64,000 nt of DNA from Maricurvus nonylphenolicus (lineage in GTDB: Bacteria; Pseudomonadota; Gammaproteobacteria; Pseudomonadales; Cellvibrionaceae), in assembly GCF_042854845.1 (NCBI RefSeq), contig NZ_AP031498.1, forward strand, positions 1,674,001 through 1,738,000, given 5' to 3'. Position 1 is the first letter of the stretch; each line of letters opens with the position of its first letter. The notes under the pieces are model-generated. The model worked only from the letters and a program-made list of their open reading frames with translations, did not search any database and was not told the origin of the DNA. A program made the position numbers and the translations under genes. Below are positions 17,206 to 24,485 of this stretch, piece after piece.

Positions 17206-18420
17206 TTAGAAAATAACATCGATGCCAACGGCGAAAGTGCTGACTTCACCAGGTTCACCTCTAATGGCTTGCACTTCGGTATCAGATTCTTCACTACGAT
17301 CAGTGTACTCAAGTTTCAGTGCCGCTGAAGGGTGAAAGTCATACCTGACACCAAGAATCCAGGTTTCTGTGGCGCTGTCCTTGCCGTCTTCTGTTGATGC
17401 GCTGACGATACCATTGCCATCAAAGTCTTCTGATTCGTTCTCGGTTTCTGAAGAGGAGAAGGTAATATGAGGTGTCCATGCCCCCATGCGGTAACCTGCT
17501 GTGATATACCAATCATTTCCATCCTGGAAACCGGTTTCATTAAAGGGATTAACTGCGGCGGGTTCACCTAGTCCGCTTAGGGCATATTCTATGCCCATAA
17601 AAAGATTGCCGAAATTGGCTTTAACACCAAAAGAGGTGTAGTCAAAGACCTCTTCATTACCTGGGGAAAAAGGGCGGGTGGGAACTGCAGCCGTTGCGTC
17701 TGGCGCTTCAACATCCATATGATGATAGGAAAGACGAAGTTCCAGCCAGTCATTACTGCCTGAAAGTACAAAACCCCATAAATCGGTGAAATCCAGTTGA
17801 CCAAACGGACCTGTGTCGGTGTCCAAGGCACCGTAATAGGTCTGCAATGATGTATCCCATAGGTCAATGCTGCCATTGTACGTCAGAGATACCCCTTCGT
17901 AAGTGCTAAAGCTCAGGCTATAAACATCTTGAGGCGGTCTGATCCAGTGATAGGCGTAGCCGACATCGAGGTAATCAGAATAGAAATAAAAGGGAATCCG
18001 CTGGCGGCCACCTTTTAGGTTCAGGTTATTGTTTATGTCATAGGACACATATAACCATTCGATTTCTGCATCAAAGTCGTTTGCGCCTTGGGCTGTTAAT
18101 TGAGCTGTAATTGAAAGGTTACCACCCAGATCGGCGCTTAATTGCAGACCCATATTTGTTTCTGGTTTGAAGCTAAGATCATCGTCATAGCTTGAGCTGT
18201 CTGGGTCACCTGAAAAAGCTGGTGTGACAGTGTAGGTAGAATCAGCGTCCAACACGCCTGGAGCTAAAATGGTATCACTTGCTTCTTTGCTGTCACTGAT
18301 GGTTCGTCCGCCAACGACAGAAGCAAAACCATTTACTCTTAACTCTGCAGCATGAGAGGCCACAACGGATGAAGTTAGGCCAATTGCAAATAGTGTTTTG
18401 GTGAGTGTACGTATTTTCAT
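17206..18420 (-). CDS. Outer-membrane porin, cassette copy B
   Basis: 404 residues from the ATG at 18420 (ribosome site AGGAGAA). The signal peptide MKIRTLTKTLFAIGLTSS...SHA is cut before AELRVNGF. All family blocks are kept (FKPETNMGLQLSADLG, GRQRIPFYFYSDYLDVGYAY, HWIRPPQDVY, RYDFHPSAALKLEYTD, end GIDVIF). It is closer to copy A than to C: both share the GDPxxxxYDxDxSFKPET region and the RPFS.GNEE.F loop. Differences concentrate in loops such as residues 45-75, 195-225 and 305-345. Its promoter and long leader also resemble those of A. Confidence 0.85.
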   Translation of the reverse strand: MKIRTLTKTLFAIGLTSSVVASHAAELRVNGFASVVGGRTISDSKEASDTILAPGVLDADSTYTVTPAFSGDPDSSSYDDDLSFKPETNMGLQLSADLGGNLSITAQLTAQGANDFDAEIEWLYVSYDINNNLNLKGGRQRIPFYFYSDYLDVGYAYHWIRPPQDVYSLSFSTYEGVSLTYNGSIDLWDTSLQTYYGALDTDTGPFGQLDFTDLWGFVLSGSNDWLELRLSYHHMDVEAPDATAAVPTRPFSPGNEEVFDYTSFGVKANFGNLFMGIEYALSGLGEPAAVNPFNETGFQDGNDWYITAGYRMGAWTPHITFSSSETENESEDFDGNGIVSASTEDGKDSATETWILGVRYDFHPSAALKLEYTDRSEESDTEVQAIRGEPGEVSTFAVGIDVIF

Positions 18421-18599
18421 ACACAATTCTCCTCGGTTTGGTAGGTGTAGAGGTATGGCATGTATTATTTATGCAGTACCAATACCTTCCGTGGAGAGCT
18501 TATGGGGCGGCTAGATCATGTGACGCTTTTCCATAGCATGACTAATGCGATAGCACCCGCTGAAGCTTAAGCAGTTAACATAAACGTCATATTAAATTG

Positions 18600-18627
18600 A
18601 GTATAGAAGTGCTCTGCCAGAGTGCAA
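18600..18627 (-). promoter_or_regulatory. Sigma-70-like promoter of cassette B
   Basis: Minus-strand -35 TTGCAC (18627-18622), 16-nt spacer, -10 TATACT (18605-18600). The spacer contains GCACT and AGCACT repeats. A leader of about 175 nt follows, with the conserved ccttccgtggagagcttatg block (+ strand, from 18485) shared with cassette A. Confidence 0.7.
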
Positions 18628-18667
18628 TTTTTAATAGCGAGGCTTTATTGTGACATTACGGGAGGGA

Positions 18668-18690
18668 TAAGGGCCCTTGATAGGCCCTTA
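18668..18690 (-). terminator. Terminator-like hairpin of cassette C
   Basis: An 8-bp stem (TAAGGGCC 18668-18675 / GGCCCTTA 18683-18690) lies 13 bases beyond the SBP copy C stop. The T tract is weak (TTATCCCTCC), so it may be a transcript-end stabiliser rather than a full terminator. Confidence 0.5.
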
Positions 18691-18703
18691 CAGATAGAGT
18701 GAT

Positions 18704-19138
18704 TTAGAATTGATGGACAACCTTAACACTGCCGTCTACTTCTCCCGAATCGATGTAGCCAATTAAGGCGGGATTTTCGGAAACCAGTTTTTTCACGTCA
18801 CCACCACTACCCACTTCTTTAGGCGGCGTGCCTTTACCGGTAAACAGTAATTGGGCCCAGTAAGCTTTAATTTGTTGGTCGTTCTTTTTCAACACAGTGC
18901 TGACAAAAGATGACCGAATTGGCGAACCTTCGGCCTGATCAACCGGGATGGCCTCGGCGCCATCAGGAAAGGCCTTCTTTTTACCTAGAAAGATGCGGGT
19001 GATATCCGCTTCAGATAGCGCATTGGCGTTGCTGGGGTGCACCACTACGGCGACGCCCGACCAGGCAGCTGCTGAGGCGATTAAACTTAAGCTTGCTAAG
19101 GTAAGCGCAAGCAATTGTTTTAAAGTGATTTTTTTCAT
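18704..19138 (-). CDS. Half-size PstS-like periplasmic protein, cassette copy C
   Basis: 144 residues. Signal peptide MKKITLKQLLALTLASLSL, almost the same as copy A. The mature chain differs from A at three positions (NANA, DGAEA, DSGEV) and from B at three others, so all three mature proteins are about 97% or more identical by eye. Family motifs are complete. It follows porin C by 12 bp. The role is inferred from the pairing: a periplasmic ligand-binding or gating partner for the porin. A phosphate ligand is a family-name assumption. Confidence 0.85.
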   Translation of the reverse strand: MKKITLKQLLALTLASLSLIASAAAWSGVAVVVHPSNANALSEADITRIFLGKKKAFPDGAEAIPVDQAEGSPIRSSFVSTVLKKNDQQIKAYWAQLLFTGKGTPPKEVGSGGDVKKLVSENPALIGYIDSGEVDGSVKVVHQF

Positions 19139-19150
19139 CTTGCGTTCTCC

Positions 19151-20356
19151 TTAGAAAATAACGTCAACACCAACAGCAAAAGTGCTGACTTCACGGCGTT
19201 TGCCAAAGGCAGTAACAAAGGTGTTATCAGATTCGTCGCTGCGATCGGTATACTCCACTTTCAGCGCAGCTGAAGGGTGGAAGTCGTAGCGTACGCCCAG
19301 AATCCAGGTTTCCCGAGAATCTTCATCATTGGCTAAAGAGCCGGCAGCGGTAATGCCGTTGCCATCAAGATCATCGGCTTTATAGTCACTGGCATTTGCG
19401 GAGAAGGATATATGAGGGGTCCAGGCACCCATGCGATAACCTGTGGTAATCATCCAGGTATTGGTTTCATCAACACCGGTTTCAATGCCTCCCGCTCCAT
19501 CTACAAGTGCAGATACACCTGTTGCGAAAACTTCATCAAACCCTGTGCGGGTAATTTCTGCGCCTATAAAGAAGTTTCCTAAATTGGCCATGGCACCAAT
19601 ACTGGCAAACCAGGCGCCTTCTTCTTCACCTTCAGCAAAGGGTTGAGTGCCAAACCCTGTGACGTCAGCGGCCTCAACATCCGCTGTGTGATACGATGCC
19701 CTGAGCTGTAACCAGTCATTACTGCCGGAAAGAACGATCCCCCACAAACTGTCGAGCTGAATGTCACCAAAAGTTCCCTCGTCGCTATCTGACGCCCCTA
19801 AGTAGCCCATCAGGGAGGTATCCCAGTTACCCAAGCTGCTGGTATAAGTACCCGAAACACCTTCGTAGCTGGAGAAGGCGCTACCGTAAACATCGACTGG
19901 GGGGCGAATCCAGTGATAGGCATAACCTACGTCCAGAAAGTCTGAGTACATATAAAATGGAATGCGTTGCTTGCCGCCCTTAAGGTTGAAATTGCTGTTT
20001 ACATCATAAGAGATGTAAAGCCATTCAGCCTCAGCATCGAAATCGTTTGCGCCAACAGCTGTCAATTGAGCAACGACCGATAGGCCGCTGCCGAGATCGC
20101 TGGATAACTGTAGACCTATATTGGTTTCAGGTTTAAAGCTTAGATCGTCGTCGTATGAAGAACTGTCGTTGCTGGCAAAGCTGGGGGCAACGCCAAAGGT
20201 GGAGTCACTGCCGCTGGGTAACGTTTCATCGCTAATGGTTTTACCACCGACTACAGACGCAAAACCGTTAACCCGTAATTCAGCTGCCTGGGTCCCGCTA
20301 ATAGCAGTAACAATACCGACTGTGAGTAAGCTTTTTACAAATGTGCGTGTTTTCAT
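19151..20356 (-). CDS. Outer-membrane porin, cassette copy C
   Basis: 401 residues from the ATG at 20356; a second in-frame ATG at 20362 is too close to the GGGAGAG ribosome site. The signal peptide MKTRTFVKSLLTVGIVTA...GTQA precedes AELRVNGFASVVGG. It is the most divergent barrel of the three: shorter first loop, changes inside strands (GKQRIPFYMYSDFLDVGYAY, TAVGANDFDAEAEW) and a distinct region around 255-290 (VFATGVSALVDGAGG). The C-terminal strand block RYDFHPSAALKVEYTDRSDE and the end GVDVIF are kept. Being promoter-proximal to the CBS gene and furthest upstream, it may be the ancestral or the recombining copy; order of duplication cannot be read directly. Confidence 0.85.
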   Translation of the reverse strand: MKTRTFVKSLLTVGIVTAISGTQAAELRVNGFASVVGGKTISDETLPSGSDSTFGVAPSFASNDSSSYDDDLSFKPETNIGLQLSSDLGSGLSVVAQLTAVGANDFDAEAEWLYISYDVNSNFNLKGGKQRIPFYMYSDFLDVGYAYHWIRPPVDVYGSAFSSYEGVSGTYTSSLGNWDTSLMGYLGASDSDEGTFGDIQLDSLWGIVLSGSNDWLQLRASYHTADVEAADVTGFGTQPFAEGEEEGAWFASIGAMANLGNFFIGAEITRTGFDEVFATGVSALVDGAGGIETGVDETNTWMITTGYRMGAWTPHISFSANASDYKADDLDGNGITAAGSLANDEDSRETWILGVRYDFHPSAALKVEYTDRSDESDNTFVTAFGKRREVSTFAVGVDVIF

Positions 20357-20504
20357 ACGCATCTCTCCCTGCGTGGAAATTGTTGTTGGTTATTTTGTGT
20401 GAATTGATGGGGACAATGGCCCATGTGATGGTGAAAGGGTTGGACTTGTTTTGGTTGAACAGAACTGTCATGAGTCACTTCATAAAACCTTAACAAATAA
20501 GAGG

Positions 20505-20532
20505 AGTATAGAAGTGCTTTATCAGAGTGCAA
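20505..20532 (-). promoter_or_regulatory. Sigma-70-like promoter of cassette C
   Basis: Minus-strand -35 TTGCAC (20532-20527), 16-nt spacer, -10 TATACT (20510-20505), the same hexamers and spacing as A and B. The GCACT/AGCACT direct repeat is also kept. The leader (20357-20504, about 145 nt) lacks the block shared by A and B. Confidence 0.7.
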
Positions 20533-20558
20533 AAAATTGATGGGAAAATTTATCGATA

Positions 20559-20966
20559 CTACGGCTGGGTGTTATTCAGCATCTCAGCGAGTACATGGCA
20601 GCAATCTGAATCCGTATAAATACCCGCCAACTCACCTTCATTCAGTACGATCACTTCAGCAATTCTCTGCTCACTCATAATATTAACCACCTTATCCAAG
20701 GGGTCGTTGATATCGGCAATATAGGCCCGTGTAGGACATAGGTCGGCAACGGTGAGCTGTTCGTCACTTGAGGGGCGGTGGCCGGGGAGGCTGGCGTATT
20801 TGATATCTCGTTCAGAAAGGATACCTTCCAGCAGACCGTTTTCCATCACCGGCAGGCGGTGGACCTGGTGGTTGGTCATTATGTCGCGTGCGACTTCAAT
20901 GGTGGCGCTGGCTTCAACATATATAGGTGATGCGGTCATTACATCGGCAAGGCGCGGTATCTTCAT
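20559..20966 (-). CDS. Two-CBS-domain protein
   Basis: 135 residues forming one Bateman module: CBS1 about 8-60 (VMTASPIYVEASATIEVARDI, HRLPVMENG, GILSERDIKY) and CBS2 about 73-130 (DLCPTRAYIADINDPLDKVV, AEVIVLNEGELAGIYTDSD). Such stand-alone modules bind adenine nucleotides and act as energy or cyclic-dinucleotide sensors of partner proteins. No fused output domain exists. It is transcribed towards cassette C, and its stop lies about 27 bp from the cassette C promoter on the same strand. Read-through from this gene into cassette C is possible because no terminator is seen between them. Confidence 0.85.
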   Translation of the reverse strand: MKIPRLADVMTASPIYVEASATIEVARDIMTNHQVHRLPVMENGLLEGILSERDIKYASLPGHRPSSDEQLTVADLCPTRAYIADINDPLDKVVNIMSEQRIAEVIVLNEGELAGIYTDSDCCHVLAEMLNNTQP

Positions 20967-21074
20967 GGGGCCCCCTTAACGCAATCCATTTTCAAGTATA
21001 GGCGGGAATCTCGCTTTGCCAGTCGCCATGGGCGGTTTATCTGATGAATCAGAATGAAAACAATAGCTTACGGC

Positions 21075-21103
21075 TTGCAAAGCCGGCGCAAAGCATTGAT
21101 AAT
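21075..21103 (+). promoter_or_regulatory. Promoter of the SRP RNA gene
   Basis: -35 TTGCAA (21075-21080), a 17-nt spacer, -10 GATAAT (21098-21103), then a GC-rich discriminator (GCGCCGC) typical of growth-rate-controlled stable RNA promoters. Confidence 0.7.
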
Positions 21104-21119
21104 GCGCCGCTCTTGCAAT

Positions 21120-21235
21120 GGTGGTCCTTTCCGGTCCTCCCGCAATGATTAACCGCAAACCCCGCCAGGCCCGGAAGGGAGCAACGGTAGTGGTGACATC
21201 ATGTGCCGGGATGTGGCTGGCTAGGGCCGCCACCC
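21120..21235 (+). ncRNA. ffs: Signal recognition particle 4.5S RNA
   Basis: About 116 nt. The conserved 5' part GGTCCTCCCGCA, the M-domain binding core CCAGGCCCGGAAGGGAGCAAC (the asymmetric loop and GGAA tetraloop region) and the distal GTGCCGGGATGT...GCTGG are all recognisable against E. coli ffs. The ends GGTGG (21120) and CCACC (21230-21234) pair to close the hairpin. It binds Ffh and targets inner-membrane proteins to FtsY/SecYEG. Placement directly before dnaX is common in gammaproteobacteria. No clear intrinsic terminator follows. Confidence 0.95.
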
Positions 21236-21336
21236 AAGTACTTACCCAAAAAAGCCCCTCTGTGTTATCCAGTTTTCCCTCATCCGCTGATTGAATGTTT
21301 TGTACCTGCTCATGGCAGTTTTGGCGCCCTCTGCGT

Positions 21337-21342
21337 TATAAT
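21337..21342 (+). promoter_or_regulatory. Probable -10 box of the dnaX promoter
   Basis: A consensus TATAAT about 57 bases before the dnaX start. No good -35 hexamer lies at the right distance (the best is GGCAGT near 21314-21319), so the promoter is tentative. Confidence 0.4.
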
Positions 21343-21398
21343 CGCGGTTTGCCCAATATAGTCACAATAAGAGCATAGAAAAGGGACCCCACATCGCT

Positions 21399-23462
21399 AT
21401 GAGCTATCAAGTCCTGGCCCGGAAATGGCGGCCACGTACCTTTCGCGAAATGGTGGGGCAGCAGCATGTGCTGCAAGCGTTAATCAACGCGCTGGATCAT
21501 AATCGTTTACATCACGCCTACCTGTTCACCGGTACCCGCGGGGTGGGTAAAACCACGATTGCCCGTATTCTGGCCAAGTGTCTGAACTGTGAAACCGGTG
21601 TTAGCTCCGAGCCCTGTGGCCAGTGTTCGGCCTGTGTGGAGATTAACGACGGTCGCTTTGTTGACCTGATTGAGGTGGATGCGGCGTCCCGTACCAAAGT
21701 GGAAGATACCCGCGAGCTACTGGAAAACGTCCAGTACGCGCCGACGCGTGGGCGCTACAAGGTATACCTGATCGATGAGGTGCATATGCTCTCATCCCAC
21801 AGTTTTAATGCCTTGCTGAAAACCCTGGAAGAGCCACCTCCTCATGTGAAATTCCTGCTGGCAACCACTGATCCGCAGAAGTTGCCCGTAACCATCCTGT
21901 CGCGCTGCTTGCAGTTCCACCTGAAGAACATGAATCCGGAGCGCATCGTTGAGCACCTTAAATATGTGCTTGAGCAGGAAATGGTGCCCTTCGAAGAAGC
22001 TGCCCTGTGGCAGTTAGGCCGCGCGGCTGACGGCAGTATGCGTGATGCCATGAGTCTGACTGATCAGGCTATCGCCTTTGGTAGTGGCAAGGTAGCGGAC
22101 GGTGAAGTCAGTGCCATGCTGGGCACGATTGATCAGAGTCTGGTTTATGATCTGTTAGGCGCCCTGGCCAGCCACCAGGGCGGTGAAGTATTGGCCGCTG
22201 TTGAGCGTTTATCTCAGCATGCCCCTGATTATGCGGCTGCCTTGGCTGAGTTGTTATCCGTTCTACACCGAATTGCCATTGCCCAAACCCTGCCGGAGGC
22301 TGTCGATAATAGTCGCGGTGATCGGGACCGGGTGTTGGATTTGGCACAGTTGCTGCCAGCGGAAGACATTCAACTGTTTTACCAAACTGCCTTGCTTGGT
22401 CGCCGGGACCTACCTTTAGCCCCAGACCCCCGTGGCGGTTTTGAGATGGTGTTATTGCGCATGTTGGCCTTTAAGCCACAGGGCGTGCGCGAAGTGCCGA
22501 CTCAGGCACTGCCTGCGCAACAAGCGGTGTCTGCGCCGCAGGCAGTAGCTGCTGCTGTTCCAGCTGCGCCTGTTGCTGAATCAGTTTCGCAAGCAGAGCA
22601 GGCGCAGCCGGATGCGGCCCCATCTGCTAATCCAGCTCCGCAGCCTGAACCACAAGATACACCTCCTTGGCAGGAGCCTGCTGATGAAACTGCAGTTGCA
22701 GATATTCAGCCTCAAAACCCTACACAACAGGTACCACCGGTAAAAAAGCCTGAAGCGCCGCCTCAGGCGGTATCCGCTGGCCCTTCAGCAGCTCTCGCGG
22801 TACTGGATGGCAATGCCGCACCGGTAATGGACGTGTCGGCAGCTGCCCCCGCTGCCCAGCCGATGAATCAGCCTTCGCCTATGGCTGAGGCTGTATTGAA
22901 TGCCCCAGTGGCCGAGCCTGCAGCCCTGGCAGAAGTTGAAACTATCCGCTCGCCGGAAGTAACCTCGCCTGAGCCTGCCGCAGTAGCCGTGGAATACGAT
23001 CAGACCGTAGCCCCGGCCAATGAAGTTGCTCAACCTGAGCCAGTACCTGATATTGAAAAAGTCAGCTTTGATCAGGTAGGGCCGGACACTTGGATTCCTG
23101 TCTATCTAGGCCTGGGCGTGGGCGGTGTACTACAGAGTACCGTATCCAACTGTTTGCTGGTGGGGCGTGAGGGCAATACCCTGCATTTCCTGTTAGATCA
23201 AAATAACAGCATGCTCTACGATGAGTCGCACCAACAGCGGTTGTCAGAAATGCTGAGCAATTACTTTGGTCAGCCGGTACAGGCGTTGATTAGCCAGGGA
23301 GCTGTGGATAGGGAAACGCCAGCGGCTTACGCTATTCGCCTTAAGGCCGAGCGGCAGGCCCAGGCCCTTAATGCCATGCAAACGGATCCGTTAGTGCAAC
23401 AATTGTTGCAGCATTTTGACGCTATATTGCAAACCGATACAGTCGTCCCCATAGATAACTAG
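21399..23462 (+). CDS. dnaX: DNA polymerase III subunit tau (and gamma by frameshift)
   Basis: 687 residues. The clamp-loader AAA+ module opens with VLARKWRPRTFREMVGQQHV; Walker A is GTRGVGKTT (45-53); four zinc cysteines lie in CLNCETG...CGQCSAC; Walker B/DEVH is YLIDEVHMLS; the sensor arginine finger region is TILSRCLQFH. Domain III ends near 370. A long Ala/Pro/Gln/Glu linker (about 375-555) leads to the tau C-terminal domain that binds the polymerase alpha subunit and DnaB. An A AAA AAG slip site in the linker predicts the shorter gamma product. It starts the dnaX-ybaB-recR operon. Confidence 0.96.
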   Translation: MSYQVLARKWRPRTFREMVGQQHVLQALINALDHNRLHHAYLFTGTRGVGKTTIARILAKCLNCETGVSSEPCGQCSACVEINDGRFVDLIEVDAASRTKVEDTRELLENVQYAPTRGRYKVYLIDEVHMLSSHSFNALLKTLEEPPPHVKFLLATTDPQKLPVTILSRCLQFHLKNMNPERIVEHLKYVLEQEMVPFEEAALWQLGRAADGSMRDAMSLTDQAIAFGSGKVADGEVSAMLGTIDQSLVYDLLGALASHQGGEVLAAVERLSQHAPDYAAALAELLSVLHRIAIAQTLPEAVDNSRGDRDRVLDLAQLLPAEDIQLFYQTALLGRRDLPLAPDPRGGFEMVLLRMLAFKPQGVREVPTQALPAQQAVSAPQAVAAAVPAAPVAESVSQAEQAQPDAAPSANPAPQPEPQDTPPWQEPADETAVADIQPQNPTQQVPPVKKPEAPPQAVSAGPSAALAVLDGNAAPVMDVSAAAPAAQPMNQPSPMAEAVLNAPVAEPAALAEVETIRSPEVTSPEPAAVAVEYDQTVAPANEVAQPEPVPDIEKVSFDQVGPDTWIPVYLGLGVGGVLQSTVSNCLLVGREGNTLHFLLDQNNSMLYDESHQQRLSEMLSNYFGQPVQALISQGAVDRETPAAYAIRLKAERQAQALNAMQTDPLVQQLLQHFDAILQTDTVVPIDN
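22742..22770 (+). promoter_or_regulatory. dnaX: Programmed -1 frameshift site producing DnaX gamma
   Basis: The heptamer A AAA AAG (22742-22748) is in the correct zero frame (GTA AAA AAG), the same slip site as E. coli dnaX. After slipping, the -1 frame reads AAA AAA GCC TGA, stopping at 22751-22753, so gamma would be about 451 residues with one frameshift-specific Ala. A downstream stem CCGCC/GGCGG (22758-22762 / 22766-22770) could stimulate slippage. The upstream Shine-Dalgarno-like helper is weak (CAGGT about 22728). Confidence 0.8.
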
Positions 23463-23497
23463 ACAGTCAAGCTAAAAGATAGAACAGGTAAAGAAGT

Positions 23498-23818
23498 ATG
23501 AACGGTCTCGGCGATTTGATGAAAAAAGCCCAGGAAATGCAGGCTAATATGCAGAAAATGCAGGAAGAATTGGCCAATGCAGAGGTTTTGGGTGAGTCTG
23601 GTGCTGGCCTGGTTAAAGTGACCATGACCGGGCGCCACGATGTGAAAAAGGTTGAAATTGACAGTAGCCTGATGAGCGAAGACAAGGAAATGCTGGAAGA
23701 CCTGCTGGCGGCTGCAGTGAATGATGCCGTACGCAAGGTTGAAGCCAATAGTCGTGAAAAAATGACAGACCTGACTGGCGGTATGCAAATGCCTCCTGGT
23801 TTTAAAATGCCCTTCTAA
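23498..23818 (+). CDS. ybaB: YbaB/EbfC nucleoid-associated protein
   Basis: 106 residues, usual length. The N-terminal amphipathic helix (GDLMKKAQEMQANMQKMQEELANAEV) and the central VKVTMTGRHDVKKVEIDSSLM sheet are characteristic, with a Met/Pro-rich end (GGMQMPPGFKMPF). The dimer binds DNA with tweezer-like helices and may help recombination or replication. It lies 35 bp after dnaX and 24 bp before recR in the canonical order. Confidence 0.95.
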   Translation: MNGLGDLMKKAQEMQANMQKMQEELANAEVLGESGAGLVKVTMTGRHDVKKVEIDSSLMSEDKEMLEDLLAAAVNDAVRKVEANSREKMTDLTGGMQMPPGFKMPF

Positions 23819-23842
23819 GCGTCGCTCAGAGAAATACAACAC

Positions 23843-24436
23843 ATGTTTAGCCCCTTAATTGATGAATTGATGAGCGCCTTGCGCTGCTTGCCAGGCGTAG
23901 GCCCTAAATCGGCCCAGCGTATGGCCTTACAGCTGTTGGAGCGCGATCGGGAAGGGGCTGGGCGTCTGGCCACAGCATTATCCAATGCGGTGGAAGGGGT
24001 TGGACGCTGTCGCTTGTGTCGCACCCTGACAGAGCAGGATATTTGCGGAACCTGTAGCAACAGCAAGCGAGATGACAGCTTATTGTGTGTGGTGGAAACG
24101 CCTGCAGATGTACTGGCCATTGAATCGGCTGGGACCTACCAGGGTAAGTATTTTGTCCTGATGGGGCATTTATCACCGATTGATGGTATTGGTCCTGCAG
24201 AGATAGGTATCGATGTGCTGGCCCAACGCTTACGCGAAGAGGGTATAGGCGAGTTAATTTTGGCTACCAACCCCACCGTAGAAGGTGAAGCCACGGCCCA
24301 CTATATTGCCGAGCTTGCTCGCGGCCAGGGGGTTAAAGTATCGCGAATTGCCCATGGTGTCCCGTTAGGCGGGGAGCTTGAATATATCGATGGCGGTACC
24401 CTGGCCCATGCCTTCTCAAGCCGTCGTGCTCTGTAA
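23843..24436 (+). CDS. recR: Recombination mediator RecR
   Basis: 197 residues. The N-terminal helix-hairpin-helix is LRCLPGVGPKSAQRMALQLL; the four-cysteine zinc finger is CRLCRTL...CGTCSN (about 55-72); the TOPRIM domain starts at LLCVVETPADVLAIE; the Walker-B-like C-terminal motif is ATNPTVEGEATAHYI. It works with RecO/RecF to load RecA on SSB-coated gaps. Third gene of the dnaX operon. Confidence 0.97.
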   Translation: MFSPLIDELMSALRCLPGVGPKSAQRMALQLLERDREGAGRLATALSNAVEGVGRCRLCRTLTEQDICGTCSNSKRDDSLLCVVETPADVLAIESAGTYQGKYFVLMGHLSPIDGIGPAEIGIDVLAQRLREEGIGELILATNPTVEGEATAHYIAELARGQGVKVSRIAHGVPLGGELEYIDGGTLAHAFSSRRAL

Positions 24437-24485
24437 TTCGCAGCTGGTTTGATTTTAATTGAGTGCCTTTTAACAGAGTGACCTT

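Noticed and set aside
14788..20356. Composite transposon or prophage explanation for the tandem cassettes
   Set aside because: No transposase, integrase, flanking inverted repeats or target duplications are visible; unequal crossing-over is a simpler source.
20461..20504. Possible PhoB box (ctgtcatgagtcacttcat) near cassette C
   Set aside because: Only the first half matches CTGTCAT; the second half and the spacing do not, it lies downstream of the -10 box, and cassettes A and B lack it. Phosphate control is therefore not supported by this site.
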